DNA from: an uncultured Chromatiaceae bacterium
GTDB taxonomy: Bacteria; Pseudomonadota; Gammaproteobacteria; Enterobacterales; Alteromonadaceae
Assembly: GCA_937978655.1 (NCBI GenBank)
Contig: CALJUX010000045.1
Coordinates: 1-45,588, forward strand
Reading direction: 5' to 3'
DNA length: 45,588 nucleotides
Within the stretch, counting starts at the first letter, position 1. Each line of letters begins with the position of its first letter. Both the position numbers and the translations under genes were made by a program. Under the pieces are notes generated by a model. That model ran no database searches. It had not been told where the DNA came from and saw only the letters and a program-made list of their open reading frames with translations. Shown piece after piece: positions 25,403 to 34,440 of the stretch.

Positions 25403-28309
25403 TCAGCACTTTGCCAGTTGCGCTGCCGTGTCTGCCGGCAACGCGGCCCCCTCGGGCAGTGCTGCTGGTGGCATTGGCCTGGCCAACAGATAACCCTGAA
25501 ACTTCTGACAGCCGGCATGTTGCAGGAAACGGAATTGTTCCACCGTTTCAACCCCTTCAGCCACCACATCCAGCCCCAGACCTTTAGCCAGGGCCAGAAT
25601 GGTTTGCACTACGCTGGCATCTTCATGGCTTTGCAACATCCGGTCGACAAAAGAACGGTCAATTTTCAGCGTGTGAATAGGTAGTTTGGTCAGGTAATTT
25701 AATGACGAATAACCGGTACCAAAATCATCCAGTGAAAAACGCACTCCCATCGCTTTTAAAGTGCTGAGCGTCTGCATCGTGTCATCAATATCGTGTTGCA
25801 GCATGGATTCTGTGACCTCCAGCTGCAGACAGGCCGCGGGGATCTGCGACTGCCGGACCAGCGCCGTCACAGTGTCAACAAAGTTCGCGCGTCGTAATTG
25901 CCGGGCGCTGACATTCACCGCCACAATCCAGTGCTGACGCACCTGATGCGCCTGCCATTGCGCAATTTGCTGGCAAGCGGTCTGCAGCACCCAACCGCCA
26001 ATATCCAGAATCAGGTTGCTCTCTTCGGCCAGCGGAATAAACACCGCCGGCGACACAAAACCTAACACCGGACTGTGCCAGCGCAACAAGGCTTCCACCC
26101 CGGTCATGTGCTGCTGTGCATCAAAAATAGGCTGATAAAACAACTGCAGTTCCTGATGTTCTAAGGCTGTTTTTAATTCACGTAAAATTTGATTGCGCTG
26201 ATCCATGGCTTTTTGCAGCTCCGGATCAAAAAAAGTGCTGCAGTTCCGGCCATTGGCTTTGGACTGATACAAAGCAATATCGGCCTGCTTTAGCGCGTTG
26301 GCGGAGTCGTCCGGGCCTGCCACAAACAGGCTGATGCCCACGCTGGCCGTAGTGCGCACTACTTTGCCGTTTAACCGGTAGGGTTCTGCCAGCTGGGTGC
26401 GGAGTTTTTCTGCCAGCTCCATCAGGTGGGCCGAGGCCGTGGTGCTGTTGTCGCCAAGATGCGGCAACAACAGCACAAACTCATCCCCACCAAGGCGGGC
26501 ACAATAGTCACCGGTCTGGGCAAAACGTTGTAACCGGTGCGCCACTTGCTGCAGTAATTCGTCGCCGGTCGGATGGCCGAAGGAGTCATTAATATCTTTA
26601 AAGTTATCTAAATCCAGCAACATTAACGCATGAGTGACTGGGGCAGGCTCACTCTGGCACAGCTGGCTGATTTGGTCTTTCAGAAAACGCCGGTTTGGCA
26701 AACCGGTTAAATCGTCATACAACGCCAGCCGGCGGGCTTCCAGCTCGGCCAGTTTGCGCTCGGTGATATCTGCCCGGATGGCGATATATTGCTCCACCAC
26801 TCCGGCGTCATTTACAAAAGGTACAATAGTCGTATTGACCCAGTACAAAGCACCATTTTTGGCCCGGTTACACACTTCACCATGCCAAATCTGGCCGCTT
26901 TTCAGTGATTTCCACATTTGCCGGAAGAAATCGGCGTCATGCCAGCCCGAGTTAATCAGGCGGTGAGTCTGGCCCAGCAATTCTTGCCGGGCATAGCCGG
27001 AGATTTGGCAGAACTTGTCATTCACCGACGTAATCACCCCTTTGGCGTCGGTAAAGGCCACAATGGCATGTTCGTCTAATGCCGCTTTCAGTTGTGCCGT
27101 TTCCTGCAATGCCAGCATTTTTTGTTGTTCGGCGGCCACTTGTGCGCTGACATCGCTGACCAGACAAAGCACAGACTCCGTTTCGCCCTGCTTACCTGAC
27201 TCAGGCACCGCTTTGACAATACGGTGGAAGCACTGCTCGCCTTCAGTCAGGCTGTAAGCGAATTCGGCGCTATGCCCCGACACGACGTCGCCAAGCTGCG
27301 ACTGATAAATCTGCCAGACCGCTGCCGGCGAATGCGTCGACAAATGATGGCCAAACACCTGCCCTTGTAACGACGGCGACATTTCGCGCAAGGCCCGGTT
27401 CAGATACTGAAAGTTCAGCTGCAAATCTAACCGCATTACACCAACCGGCAAGTTGCCTAACATGGTTTCCAGTTTTTGTTCGTTGTGAACTGCCAGCTCT
27501 TCGGCTGCGCGCAGGCGCTGATAAGGGTTCTTCAGTTCGGTCCAGAAAATACCCTTGTAAATCAATAATGCTGATACGAATTTCAGCGTATGCCCGACTA
27601 ATAACGTCAGGTCACTGGCGGCGACATAATCGGTCAGGCTTAACGCGCACAGCGCCATACACCAGGCGGATGCCGCCAGCAGCAGTTGTTGCGTCTCGCG
27701 GCTTTTGACGTAGCTGAAGAAAAACCAGCCGGCCAGCAACAGATTGCCCAGAAACAGGCCATATTCAGCCGCGGTCTTCACTGCGGTCACGCCGACACCG
27801 GCAATAAAAGTGACCGGGAACAGATGCAAATGTCGTGTCCCGAGCCAGATCACCAACAGCGCCAGCCCGACCCCTGCAACAGCCCAACAGATTTTGCGCC
27901 CCGGCAGTTGCAGCCGCGCCGCAATCAGGGCAAACACCGCCAGCTCGGCGGCACGCGCGGCCAACCAGAAAAATATCGATTTTGCCGTCGATGCCGGTGA
28001 CAACAACATCGGCATACCTTCATAAGACACGGCATGTACATAATCGAGCAGCGCCACAATGGTAAAACCAAAAATCACTGTGTTGGTGTAGGAATGCCGC
28101 AGCTGATGCAGCGGCTGCAGCACAATCACCACACAGGATGTAAACACAAAGATCGTCAGCAATTCGATACTTAAATGCAAAACGACATAGTTCTGGCGGA
28201 TAAACCCCTGGGTCAAAGTGTCAAGCTGCAGCCATGTCAGGCTGAATAACAGCATGGTCGCCAGCAGAAACAGCAGATGGCGGCGCTGCAACAGCATCGC
28301 TTTACTCAT
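25403..28309 (-). CDS. MASE3-PAS-PAS-GGDEF-EAL c-di-GMP enzyme
   Basis: Membrane-bound cyclic-di-GMP turnover protein, 968 residues from ATG 28309 (CGGAG upstream; an ATG at 28366 lacks a site). An N-terminal MASE3 sensor domain with about seven membrane segments (residues 8-256) includes LLDYVHAVSYEGMPM. Two PAS domains follow (about 280-390 and 406-516). The GGDEF domain (526-691) has intact RLGGDEF at 607-611. The EAL domain (706-950) has EALLRW, NVSARQL, EVTES, DDFGTGYSS, KIDRSF and AEGVE, so both synthesis and hydrolysis look possible. No CXXC or other obvious ligand motif is seen in MASE3. It probably sets motility versus attachment. Confidence 0.93.
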   Translation of the reverse strand: MSKAMLLQRRHLLFLLATMLLFSLTWLQLDTLTQGFIRQNYVVLHLSIELLTIFVFTSCVVIVLQPLHQLRHSYTNTVIFGFTIVALLDYVHAVSYEGMPMLLSPASTAKSIFFWLAARAAELAVFALIAARLQLPGRKICWAVAGVGLALLVIWLGTRHLHLFPVTFIAGVGVTAVKTAAEYGLFLGNLLLAGWFFFSYVKSRETQQLLLAASAWCMALCALSLTDYVAASDLTLLVGHTLKFVSALLIYKGIFWTELKNPYQRLRAAEELAVHNEQKLETMLGNLPVGVMRLDLQLNFQYLNRALREMSPSLQGQVFGHHLSTHSPAAVWQIYQSQLGDVVSGHSAEFAYSLTEGEQCFHRIVKAVPESGKQGETESVLCLVSDVSAQVAAEQQKMLALQETAQLKAALDEHAIVAFTDAKGVITSVNDKFCQISGYARQELLGQTHRLINSGWHDADFFRQMWKSLKSGQIWHGEVCNRAKNGALYWVNTTIVPFVNDAGVVEQYIAIRADITERKLAELEARRLALYDDLTGLPNRRFLKDQISQLCQSEPAPVTHALMLLDLDNFKDINDSFGHPTGDELLQQVAHRLQRFAQTGDYCARLGGDEFVLLLPHLGDNSTTASAHLMELAEKLRTQLAEPYRLNGKVVRTTASVGISLFVAGPDDSANALKQADIALYQSKANGRNCSTFFDPELQKAMDQRNQILRELKTALEHQELQLFYQPIFDAQQHMTGVEALLRWHSPVLGFVSPAVFIPLAEESNLILDIGGWVLQTACQQIAQWQAHQVRQHWIVAVNVSARQLRRANFVDTVTALVRQSQIPAACLQLEVTESMLQHDIDDTMQTLSTLKAMGVRFSLDDFGTGYSSLNYLTKLPIHTLKIDRSFVDRMLQSHEDASVVQTILALAKGLGLDVVAEGVETVEQFRFLQHAGCQKFQGYLLARPMPPAALPEGAALPADTAAQLAKC

Positions 28310-28865
28310 CAGCCACCACTCCGTGTTTGTTGTGTGATCTGGCCGCAGCAAAGCGTTGTGCGTCATTTATTTGCGTAAAGTTATTCAGAAACAGCAATGC
28401 AAACCCCAGATGTTCGTGCGCAGCAGGCTGCAGCGCAGTGGTTAACCAACAAATGACGTGAGCCGCCGTACGACCTGACAACATCTGCCGAACCGGCACG
28501 GCAACAGACCCGTACCTTTACAGAATCTGCCGTCACAATGCCGTGATGATCGCAAGAATGCCACAGCCCAATGTCGTATATCAGCACAAAACGGCGCTGA
28601 TCAGACCTGTGAAAACTTTCAAAATAACAAATAAAATTAATAACTTGCATTCTATTAACAGCAAGGCAATGATGCATGATTGTACCATCTGCGCATTTAC
28701 AGGTACAAAATGCACATCGCGTTTTTTACCCTGCCCCCAGAATGCTGCCCGATGCAAAAACCACAACCGGCGAATGCCGCCCTGCGCACAGGATCAGCCA
28801 CTGAGCACCCGGATGTTGCATGGCCAGACGCTTAATCACTTTAGCCTATAACCGGAATTTGCCGC
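28310..28865. other. Intergenic region without a recognised gene
   Basis: This 556-bp gap separates the divergent c-di-GMP gene and a chemoreceptor gene. Short open frames on both strands overlap and lack ribosome sites, so no gene is called. The centre (28615-28680) is AT-rich. An inverted repeat at 28680-28708 is listed separately. GCCTATAA (28844-28851) just before the chemoreceptor start resembles the -10 of a sigma28 (FliA) promoter, but no -35 was found. Confidence 0.6.
28680..28708. repeat. Inverted repeat, candidate operator
   Basis: TTGTACC (28680-28686) and GGTACAA (28702-28708) are perfect 7-bp arms with a 15-bp spacer. A second overlapping pair is GCATTT (28693-28698) and AAATGC (28708-28713). 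They sit about 160 bp before the chemoreceptor start and could bind a dimeric regulator. Confidence 0.35.
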
Positions 28866-30485
28866 ATGCTCAGACAGATCACCATTCAAAACCGCTTACT
28901 GATCACTTTTATCGCGCTGACCCTATTGTTGCTGGGCCTTGGCACTTTTGCCTTAACCGGCCTGACAAAGGTCCGGAAAAACGCTGAATTTGTGGAAAAT
29001 AACAGCCTGCCGGCAGTGGTGAGTGTGGGTGAGATGAATACCAGTATCATGCGGGTGCGGGCCTACACACTGCGTTTATTACTGGCCGATACACCGGAGG
29101 AAAAACAGCAGATAGCCACCCAGCTTGATGGCCTCAAAGCAGCAGCAACCAGCCATGTTACCGCCTACCAGACCACCTTGTTTGATGCAGGGGAAAAAGC
29201 CATCTTTGCCGAGGTACAACAACAGATCAACAGCTACTATAGCCTCCAGCAAAAAATGGTGACGCTGGCGCTGGCAGGGCAGGCGGCTGCGGCAGAGGCG
29301 ATGTTAACTGAGGTCAACGCCATCACCAACCAGATGACCAAAACTCTGCTGGCGTTAATGGACTTCAACAAAACTGCCGCCGGGCAGGCAAAATCCGCCG
29401 CCATTGCCCAATATGACCAGACGATCTGGCTGGTGTCATTGCTGATGGGGCTGGCCAGCATCCTGGCGGTGATCACCGCAGTGCTGTTATCGCGCAGCAT
29501 TCAACAGCCTTTAACACAAACCGTCGTGGCCGCAGAACAAATTGCCGCCGGTGATTTAACCCAACACATCGCGGTGAACGGCCGGGACGAAATCAGCCGG
29601 TTGTCACAGGCGATTGTGCAGATGCAGCAAAACTTGCGGACAGCCATTACGCAAATTGGCGCCTCGTCCGGACAACTGGCTTCTGCTGCGGAAGAACTGA
29701 ACTCAGTCACCGAAGATTCATCACGTGGCCTGCAGTTACAAAATGATGAAATCCAGCAAGCGGCGACAGCCATCACCGAAATGAGCGCTGCGGTCGACGA
29801 AGTCGCAACCACGGCACTACAAACTTCGGAAGCATCGGCAGAATCTGCCCGGCTGGCCGCCGACGGCAAAGCCCGGGTTGCAGAGACCAGCCGGGTACTT
29901 GATGACATGAATCTGGACATGACCACCAGCAGCCGGATGATCACTCAGCTGGCATCGCAGGTTGATTCAATCGGCCAAGTACTGGATGTGATCCGGGCGG
30001 TGGCAGATCAAACCAATTTGCTGGCACTGAATGCGGCGATAGAAGCGGCGCGCGCCGGTGAGGCCGGCCGGGGTTTTGCGGTGGTGGCCGATGAAGTGCG
30101 CGGTCTGGCACATCGCACGCAGATCTCCACCGGTGAAATTGAAGGCATGATTAAACAAATTCAGCAATCGGCCAGTGCGTCGGTGCAGGCTATACAACAA
30201 ACCGGACAAAAAGCCGATCAGGCGCAGCAAGTAGCCACCAAAGCAGCCGAGGCGCTTGAACTGATCACCAACCGGATCATTGCCATCAGCGACAGCAATC
30301 ATATTATTGCCAGCGCGGCAGAACAGCAGTCTAAGGTCGCCCGTGAAATAGACAAAAACATAAACAATATCAGTGATTTGGCCACGCAAACCGCAGCTGG
30401 TGCCGAGCAAACCACCGCCAGCGCCGAAGAACTGACCCGGCTGGCAACTGACCTGAACACTTTGGTCACCCGCTTTAAAATCTGA
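28866..30485 (+). CDS. Methyl-accepting chemotaxis protein with 4HB sensor
   Basis: Chemoreceptor of 539 residues. Membrane helices at about 10-32 and 187-208 flank a periplasmic helical domain of the 4HB_MCP type (33-186), which normally binds small ligands. A HAMP domain (about 209-262) follows, with the signalling hairpin centred on DQTNLLALNAAIEAARAGEAGRGFAVVADEVR (about 377-408; quoted here only to name the region by its highly conserved tip, E-A-A-R-A-G-E). There is no CheB/CheR pentapeptide at the C-terminus. No other chemotaxis gene is adjacent. Its ligand is unknown; family assignment is certain. Confidence 0.93.
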   Translation: MLRQITIQNRLLITFIALTLLLLGLGTFALTGLTKVRKNAEFVENNSLPAVVSVGEMNTSIMRVRAYTLRLLLADTPEEKQQIATQLDGLKAAATSHVTAYQTTLFDAGEKAIFAEVQQQINSYYSLQQKMVTLALAGQAAAAEAMLTEVNAITNQMTKTLLALMDFNKTAAGQAKSAAIAQYDQTIWLVSLLMGLASILAVITAVLLSRSIQQPLTQTVVAAEQIAAGDLTQHIAVNGRDEISRLSQAIVQMQQNLRTAITQIGASSGQLASAAEELNSVTEDSSRGLQLQNDEIQQAATAITEMSAAVDEVATTALQTSEASAESARLAADGKARVAETSRVLDDMNLDMTTSSRMITQLASQVDSIGQVLDVIRAVADQTNLLALNAAIEAARAGEAGRGFAVVADEVRGLAHRTQISTGEIEGMIKQIQQSASASVQAIQQTGQKADQAQQVATKAAEALELITNRIIAISDSNHIIASAAEQQSKVAREIDKNINNISDLATQTAAGAEQTTASAEELTRLATDLNTLVTRFKI

Positions 30486-30713
30486 AAGCATGGCGGCGCT
30501 TCACGCCGCTGAGGCGCAAACCGCAGCGAGACATTGGCCTGGCATCTGTGCAGACAAAAACACGACAAAATAACAAACAAATCACATCTTTATCATAAGT
30601 CCGCGCATTTATCCGCGAAAAACCGCTTAGCCTGAACACGCAGCAAGCCAGCGCCTGCTGTAGTGGCAGACAAATCTGCCTGCCCTTTCGCATAACCCTA
30701 TAAGGAATGAATC

Positions 30714-30941
30714 ATGAAGATCCGGACTTTACTGCGTATGGTAGCCATCGGCACGTTAACTGCCGCCAGCCTGCATTCTGCTCAGGCGGCGCCGAGTTAT
30801 GAAGACTGCGTGGACCTGCGTATCTTATGTGAACAAGGCGACAACAACGCCTGTCGTTTAGCCAACGGCGTCTGTTCCAGGATCTATGGCCTGGCCCAGC
30901 CGGGCGAAGAACCGGACAGTGAAAAACGCGACGAAGAATAA
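30714..30941 (+). CDS. Small secreted four-Cys protein
   Basis: Not recognised. The 75-residue product has a clear signal peptide (MKIRTLLRMVAIGTLTAASL, cleavage after SAQA at about residue 25). The mature peptide is about 50 residues, with four Cys at residues 32, 39, 47 and 54 (spacings 7, 8, 7) and an acidic tail (EEPDSEKRDEE). An AAGGAA site precedes the ATG. The Cys pattern suggests two disulfides or a metal site in the periplasm. It lies upstream of a CusR/CusS-like two-component system on the same strand, which hints at, but does not prove, a metal or oxidant role. Confidence 0.65.
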   Translation: MKIRTLLRMVAIGTLTAASLHSAQAAPSYEDCVDLRILCEQGDNNACRLANGVCSRIYGLAQPGEEPDSEKRDEE

Positions 30942-31058
30942 CCGCTGTTACAGCAGGTGCCCACTGGTATCTGCTGCCTTTCCCCCGCCCTTGCCACCTC
31001 ATTCCCCGGCGATTTTGCGCCTGCCGGTTACCAGTGTTAATCTGCATGAACTCTGGAC

Positions 31059-31074
31059 ATGACCAAGTTGTCAT
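31059..31074. promoter_or_regulatory. CusR-type box before the response regulator
   Basis: ATGACCAAGTTGTCAT is an inverted repeat of ATGAC and GTCAT. It matches the core of the E. coli CusR box (ATGACAA-N2-TTGTCAT, recalled from the literature) at all but one defined base. It lies 93 bp before the response-regulator start. TGTCAT is repeated at 31080-31085, 11 bp (one helical turn) from the TGTCAT at 31069-31074, as in OmpR-family sites. Autoregulation is likely. Confidence 0.65.
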
Positions 31075-31166
31075 CTGCCTGTCATCGCTTTGTTCGCAGC
31101 CATGCCGCAAGCTGGCATCCCCGATCTGGCGCATCCGGCTGCCGACACTTAACACTGAGACCGCTG

Positions 31167-31856
31167 ATGCGTTTATTGATCGTCGAAGATGAAGTCAAAA
31201 CCGGTGATTATCTGAAACAGGGCTTTACCGAAGCCGGGTTTAATCCAACCTTGTGCCGCAATGGGCTGGATGGCCATCATCTGGCGATGACGGAAGATTT
31301 TGAGCTGATTATTCTGGATGTGATGCTGCCGGATGTGGACGGTTTACGCATCGTCAAAGCACTGCGTGAGGCCGGCCGCCACACCCCGGTCTTGCTGCTG
31401 AGCGCGCTGGATACTGTCGATGACCGGGTGCGTGGCCTCGAACTCGGTGCCGACGATTATCTGGTCAAACCCTTTGCTTTTAATGAGTTACTGGCCCGCG
31501 CCCGGACTTTATTGCGCCGCGGCCAGCTGACGCCACAGGCCGACCGGCTGCAGGCTGCCGATTTGGTGCTGGAGATCAGCAAACGCAAGGCCAGCCGCGC
31601 CGGCAAAAAACTGACGCTGACCCCAAAAGAATTCGCCTTACTGGAACTGCTGCTGCGCCGCGAAGGTGAAGTGCTGCCGCGCTCGTTAATCGCCAGCCAG
31701 GTCTGGGACATGAATTTTGATTCCGACACCAACGTCATCGACGTGGCAGTACGGCGCTTACGCAGTAAAGTCGACGACGATTATGCGTTAAAACTGATCC
31801 ATACCGTCCGTGGCATGGGTTACAAGCTGGAGGTACCGGATGACGGCGCCGATTGA
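31167..31856 (+). CDS. CusR/CopR-like response regulator
   Basis: OmpR-family response regulator, 229 residues, of the heavy-metal (CusR/CopR/IrlR) branch. The receiver domain (1-120) begins MRLLIVEDEVKTGDYLKQGF, with phospho-acceptor Asp51, Ser79 and Lys101. The winged-helix DNA-binding domain (about 128-225) has LTPKEFALLELLLRREGEV and the family ending RRLRSKVDDD...HTVRGMGYKLE. ATG 31167 is the canonical start; the open frame upstream is not conserved. Its end overlaps the kinase start by 17 bp. Related regulators sense copper, silver or oxidants through their kinase. No metal efflux genes are adjacent, so the signal here is uncertain. Confidence 0.92.
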   Translation: MRLLIVEDEVKTGDYLKQGFTEAGFNPTLCRNGLDGHHLAMTEDFELIILDVMLPDVDGLRIVKALREAGRHTPVLLLSALDTVDDRVRGLELGADDYLVKPFAFNELLARARTLLRRGQLTPQADRLQAADLVLEISKRKASRAGKKLTLTPKEFALLELLLRREGEVLPRSLIASQVWDMNFDSDTNVIDVAVRRLRSKVDDDYALKLIHTVRGMGYKLEVPDDGAD

Positions 31857-33267
31857 GCCGCAGCCGCGCCATCGCGCCGGGCGGCCGCTGTCGATGGCGG
31901 CGCGTGTATTGTTGTCTGTCGCTGCGGCCGTGTTATTGTGCGCGGCGCTGCTGGCAACCATGCTGCAAAATTCCATCGAAGCGCATTTTGCCGAACAGGA
32001 CGCCGGCGAACTGCAGGCCGTGGCACATTCAGTGCTGCACACGCTGCAGGACCCGTCGTTGCAACCGCAACAACATCACGCCAGCCTGCATCAGGTACTG
32101 ACCGGCCATCATCAGACTTATTATCTGGTACAAGACCACAACAACCAGCCGACCCTGCTGACCGAAGGGGCGGATCTGACGCCATTGTTCCGGCTGACCG
32201 ACGCGGTCTCCCAGATCACGCCGGCCGACCTCATCAGCTGGGATCAAGGGGAACACACCTATCGTGGCGCCATTTTGCAAGGCCCGGCCGGCCAGCGGAT
32301 CGCCGTGGCGATGGAAATGGAATTTCATCTGCATTATCTGTATTTGCTGCGCTGGACTTTATGGCTGACCATTGCCGGCGCGGTGGCGCTGATTTTGCTG
32401 GCGGCCTGGTTTGGCGTGCGGCGCGGTTTATTGCCCTTGACGCGGCTCAGCAATCAGATTGGCCAAATCAGTGCCGAACATCTGCATCTGCGGCTTGAAC
32501 CTGACCAGGTCCCGGCCGAGCTGGTCACTTTGGTGCACAGCTTTAACCAGATGATTGAAAACCTGCAGCAAGGCTTCACCCGCTTGTCAGACTTTTCCGC
32601 CGACATCGCGCATGAACTGCGCACCCCGCTCAGTAACCTGATCACCCAGACGCAGGTCAGCCTCAGTAAAGAACGTAGCCTGGAGGAATACCGCGAGCTG
32701 TTGTATTCCAATCTGGAAGAACAGGAGCGGCTGGCCCGGATGGTCAGCGACATGCTGTGGCTGGCCAAAACCGATCACGGGCTGCATAAACTGCAGCCCG
32801 AAGCGGTGGCGTTGCAGCCGATGTGTCAGCAGTTGTTTGAATTTTTTGAATTTATCGCGGATGACAAACAGGTGTCCCTGCAATACACCGGTGCCGCAGT
32901 CACGCTGAAGGCAGACAAAATTATGCTGCAGCGCGCTTTGTCGAATTTGTTATCCAATGCGATTCGCCACGCCGACCCACACAGCGCAGTAGAAATTTTG
33001 GTGCAACAACAGCCGGACCAGATTGAAATTTGTCTGCGCAATCAAGGGCCGCTGATTGCCGCCGAACATTTGCCACGGCTGTTCGAGCGCTTTTACCGCG
33101 CCGATCCGTCGCGTCAGCGCCACAGTGAAGGCGCAGGCCTGGGTCTGGCGATGGTCAAGTCTATTGTCGAATTGCATGGTGGCCAGGTGAGTGCCAGTTC
33201 AGTACTGACAGCAGGCCCGGAGCGCACTCAGGCCCAGACCGATTTTATCCTGCGCTGGCCGTTGTGA
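31840..33267 (+). CDS. CusS-like sensor histidine kinase
   Basis: Inner-membrane sensor kinase, 475 residues, partner of the overlapping response regulator. GGAGG at 31829-31833 precedes ATG 31840. Membrane helices at about 18-42 and 167-191 enclose a periplasmic sensor of about 120 residues that is rich in His (for example PQQHHASLHQ and HLHY), which could bind metal. HAMP follows, then the phospho-acceptor His258 in DIAHELRTPL, the N box NLLSNAIRHA, the F box FERFYRADPSRQRHSEGAG and the G2 box GLGLAMVKSIVELHGG. The G1 box (NQGPLI) is loose, as in CusS relatives. The metal is not determined. Confidence 0.9.
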   Translation: MTAPIEPQPRHRAGRPLSMAARVLLSVAAAVLLCAALLATMLQNSIEAHFAEQDAGELQAVAHSVLHTLQDPSLQPQQHHASLHQVLTGHHQTYYLVQDHNNQPTLLTEGADLTPLFRLTDAVSQITPADLISWDQGEHTYRGAILQGPAGQRIAVAMEMEFHLHYLYLLRWTLWLTIAGAVALILLAAWFGVRRGLLPLTRLSNQIGQISAEHLHLRLEPDQVPAELVTLVHSFNQMIENLQQGFTRLSDFSADIAHELRTPLSNLITQTQVSLSKERSLEEYRELLYSNLEEQERLARMVSDMLWLAKTDHGLHKLQPEAVALQPMCQQLFEFFEFIADDKQVSLQYTGAAVTLKADKIMLQRALSNLLSNAIRHADPHSAVEILVQQQPDQIEICLRNQGPLIAAEHLPRLFERFYRADPSRQRHSEGAGLGLAMVKSIVELHGGQVSASSVLTAGPERTQAQTDFILRWPL

Positions 33268-33452
33268 CTGCTACTGGACAACAGACACAGGAACCGGCTA
33301 AGTTAGTGCTGCAGTGCCATTGTCCAGCGTTGTCATTGAAGCGCCACACAATTGTGGTGAGCTGACGGAGCCGCGCTGCCGCACGATAAATCCCGGCGAT
33401 GTGCCCGCAGCAGCTGCACGGCTCGCCCAAAATAACAATAATAAGGATATCT
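33268..33452. promoter_or_regulatory. Region before lpxO-like gene
   Basis: This 185-bp gap contains TTGTCAT (33330-33336), a perfect half-site of the CusR-type box, with a poor second half (ATTGTCC, 33319-33325). A separate palindrome, CACAATTGTG, lies at 33347-33356. AAGGAT just before 33453 is the ribosome site. Confidence 0.3.
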
Positions 33453-34412
33453 ATGCTGTTCACGCTGTTTATTGTCTGTTGGTTTTCTGCCGCTATTTTT
33501 TACGTCTACCGGCTGCGCGGCGACACCCGCTACCAGAGTTTCAGTCAGTATCTGCGCAAAAGCTGGCCCATTTTCGCGCCTTTTAACTGCATCTTGTATC
33601 TGTTTACCCGACGTAAAGCCCAGGGCGCTTACATCGACCCGGCGCAATATAAAAAGCTGCATTTAATCAACGACAACTACCCGCTGATCCTGGCGGAAGC
33701 CAAAGCGCTGTTTGACAATAAAGCCTTCTGTCAGACCAATGAACCCGGCAGTCCGGGTTATTACGACGTCGGTTTCCGTACTTTTTTTAAGTACGGCTGG
33801 AGCAAATTTTATCTGTGCTGGTATGGCTATCAGCACGCAAGCGCCAAACACAGCTGCCCACAGACGTTGGCGATTTTGCAGCAAATCCCGGAAATTAAAG
33901 GCGCGATGTTTTCTATTCTGCCGCCGCATTCGCAGCTGACCATTCACTCCGACCCGCTGGCCTGCTCACTGCGCTACCACTTTGGCCTGATGGTGCCAAA
34001 TTCACCAGACTGTTTTATTAATGTCGACGGTAAAGCCGCGCACTGGCGCGATGGCGAAGCCTTTATTTTCGATGAAACTTTCCCGCATTTTGTCCGCAAC
34101 GACACCGACCAGTACCGGCTGATCCTGATGTGTGATATCGAAAGACCTATGTACTGGCCGGGCCGGTTGTTTAATTTCTTTTATGGTTTTCTGGTGCGTA
34201 CCACAGTGGTACCCAACACTGCCGAAGACAAAGTTGGCAAAGCCAGCGCTTTGTTTGCCAAAGTCTCGCCACTGCTGGGCCAGGGTAAAACCATGAAAAA
34301 AACGCAGCCGCGTTTATATAAAGTGGTCAAATACAGCCTGAATACCACCTTGCTGGCGCTGTTTTATCTGTTATTGCATGGCATGTATCAGGTAGTTGCC
34401 AGTGTGATCTGA
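33453..34412 (+). CDS. lpxO: LpxO-like lipid A dioxygenase
   Basis: Fe(II)/2-oxoglutarate-dependent hydroxylase of the aspartyl/asparaginyl beta-hydroxylase family, 319 residues. LpxO adds a 2-hydroxyl to the secondary acyl chain of lipid A at the inner membrane. An N-terminal anchor (about 1-20) is followed by WPIFAPFNCILYLFTR, as in LpxO. The metal triad is His165 and Asp167 in IHSDP, and His212 in FPHFVRN; RYHFGLMVP is the 2-oxoglutarate-side strand. A second hydrophobic segment closes the protein. It follows a two-component system on the same strand, which may control it. Action on peptides rather than lipid A is the main alternative. Confidence 0.85.
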   Translation: MLFTLFIVCWFSAAIFYVYRLRGDTRYQSFSQYLRKSWPIFAPFNCILYLFTRRKAQGAYIDPAQYKKLHLINDNYPLILAEAKALFDNKAFCQTNEPGSPGYYDVGFRTFFKYGWSKFYLCWYGYQHASAKHSCPQTLAILQQIPEIKGAMFSILPPHSQLTIHSDPLACSLRYHFGLMVPNSPDCFINVDGKAAHWRDGEAFIFDETFPHFVRNDTDQYRLILMCDIERPMYWPGRLFNFFYGFLVRTTVVPNTAEDKVGKASALFAKVSPLLGQGKTMKKTQPRLYKVVKYSLNTTLLALFYLLLHGMYQVVASVI

Positions 34413-34440
34413 GGCGCCAGACCGCAGCTTTTCAGGCACA

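Noticed and set aside
28844..28851. Sigma28 promoter for the 4HB chemoreceptor
   Set aside because: Only a -10-like GCCTATAA is present; no TAAA-type -35 occurs at the right distance.
30493..30509. Terminator after the 4HB chemoreceptor
   Set aside because: The GCGGCG/CGCCGC hairpin is short and not followed by a T-run.
31068..31085. Pho box (TTGTCAT-N4-CTGTCAT) as the main reading
   Set aside because: The spacer is not AT-rich, and the overlapping dyad fits the CusR-type box of the adjacent regulator better. PhoB control is not excluded.
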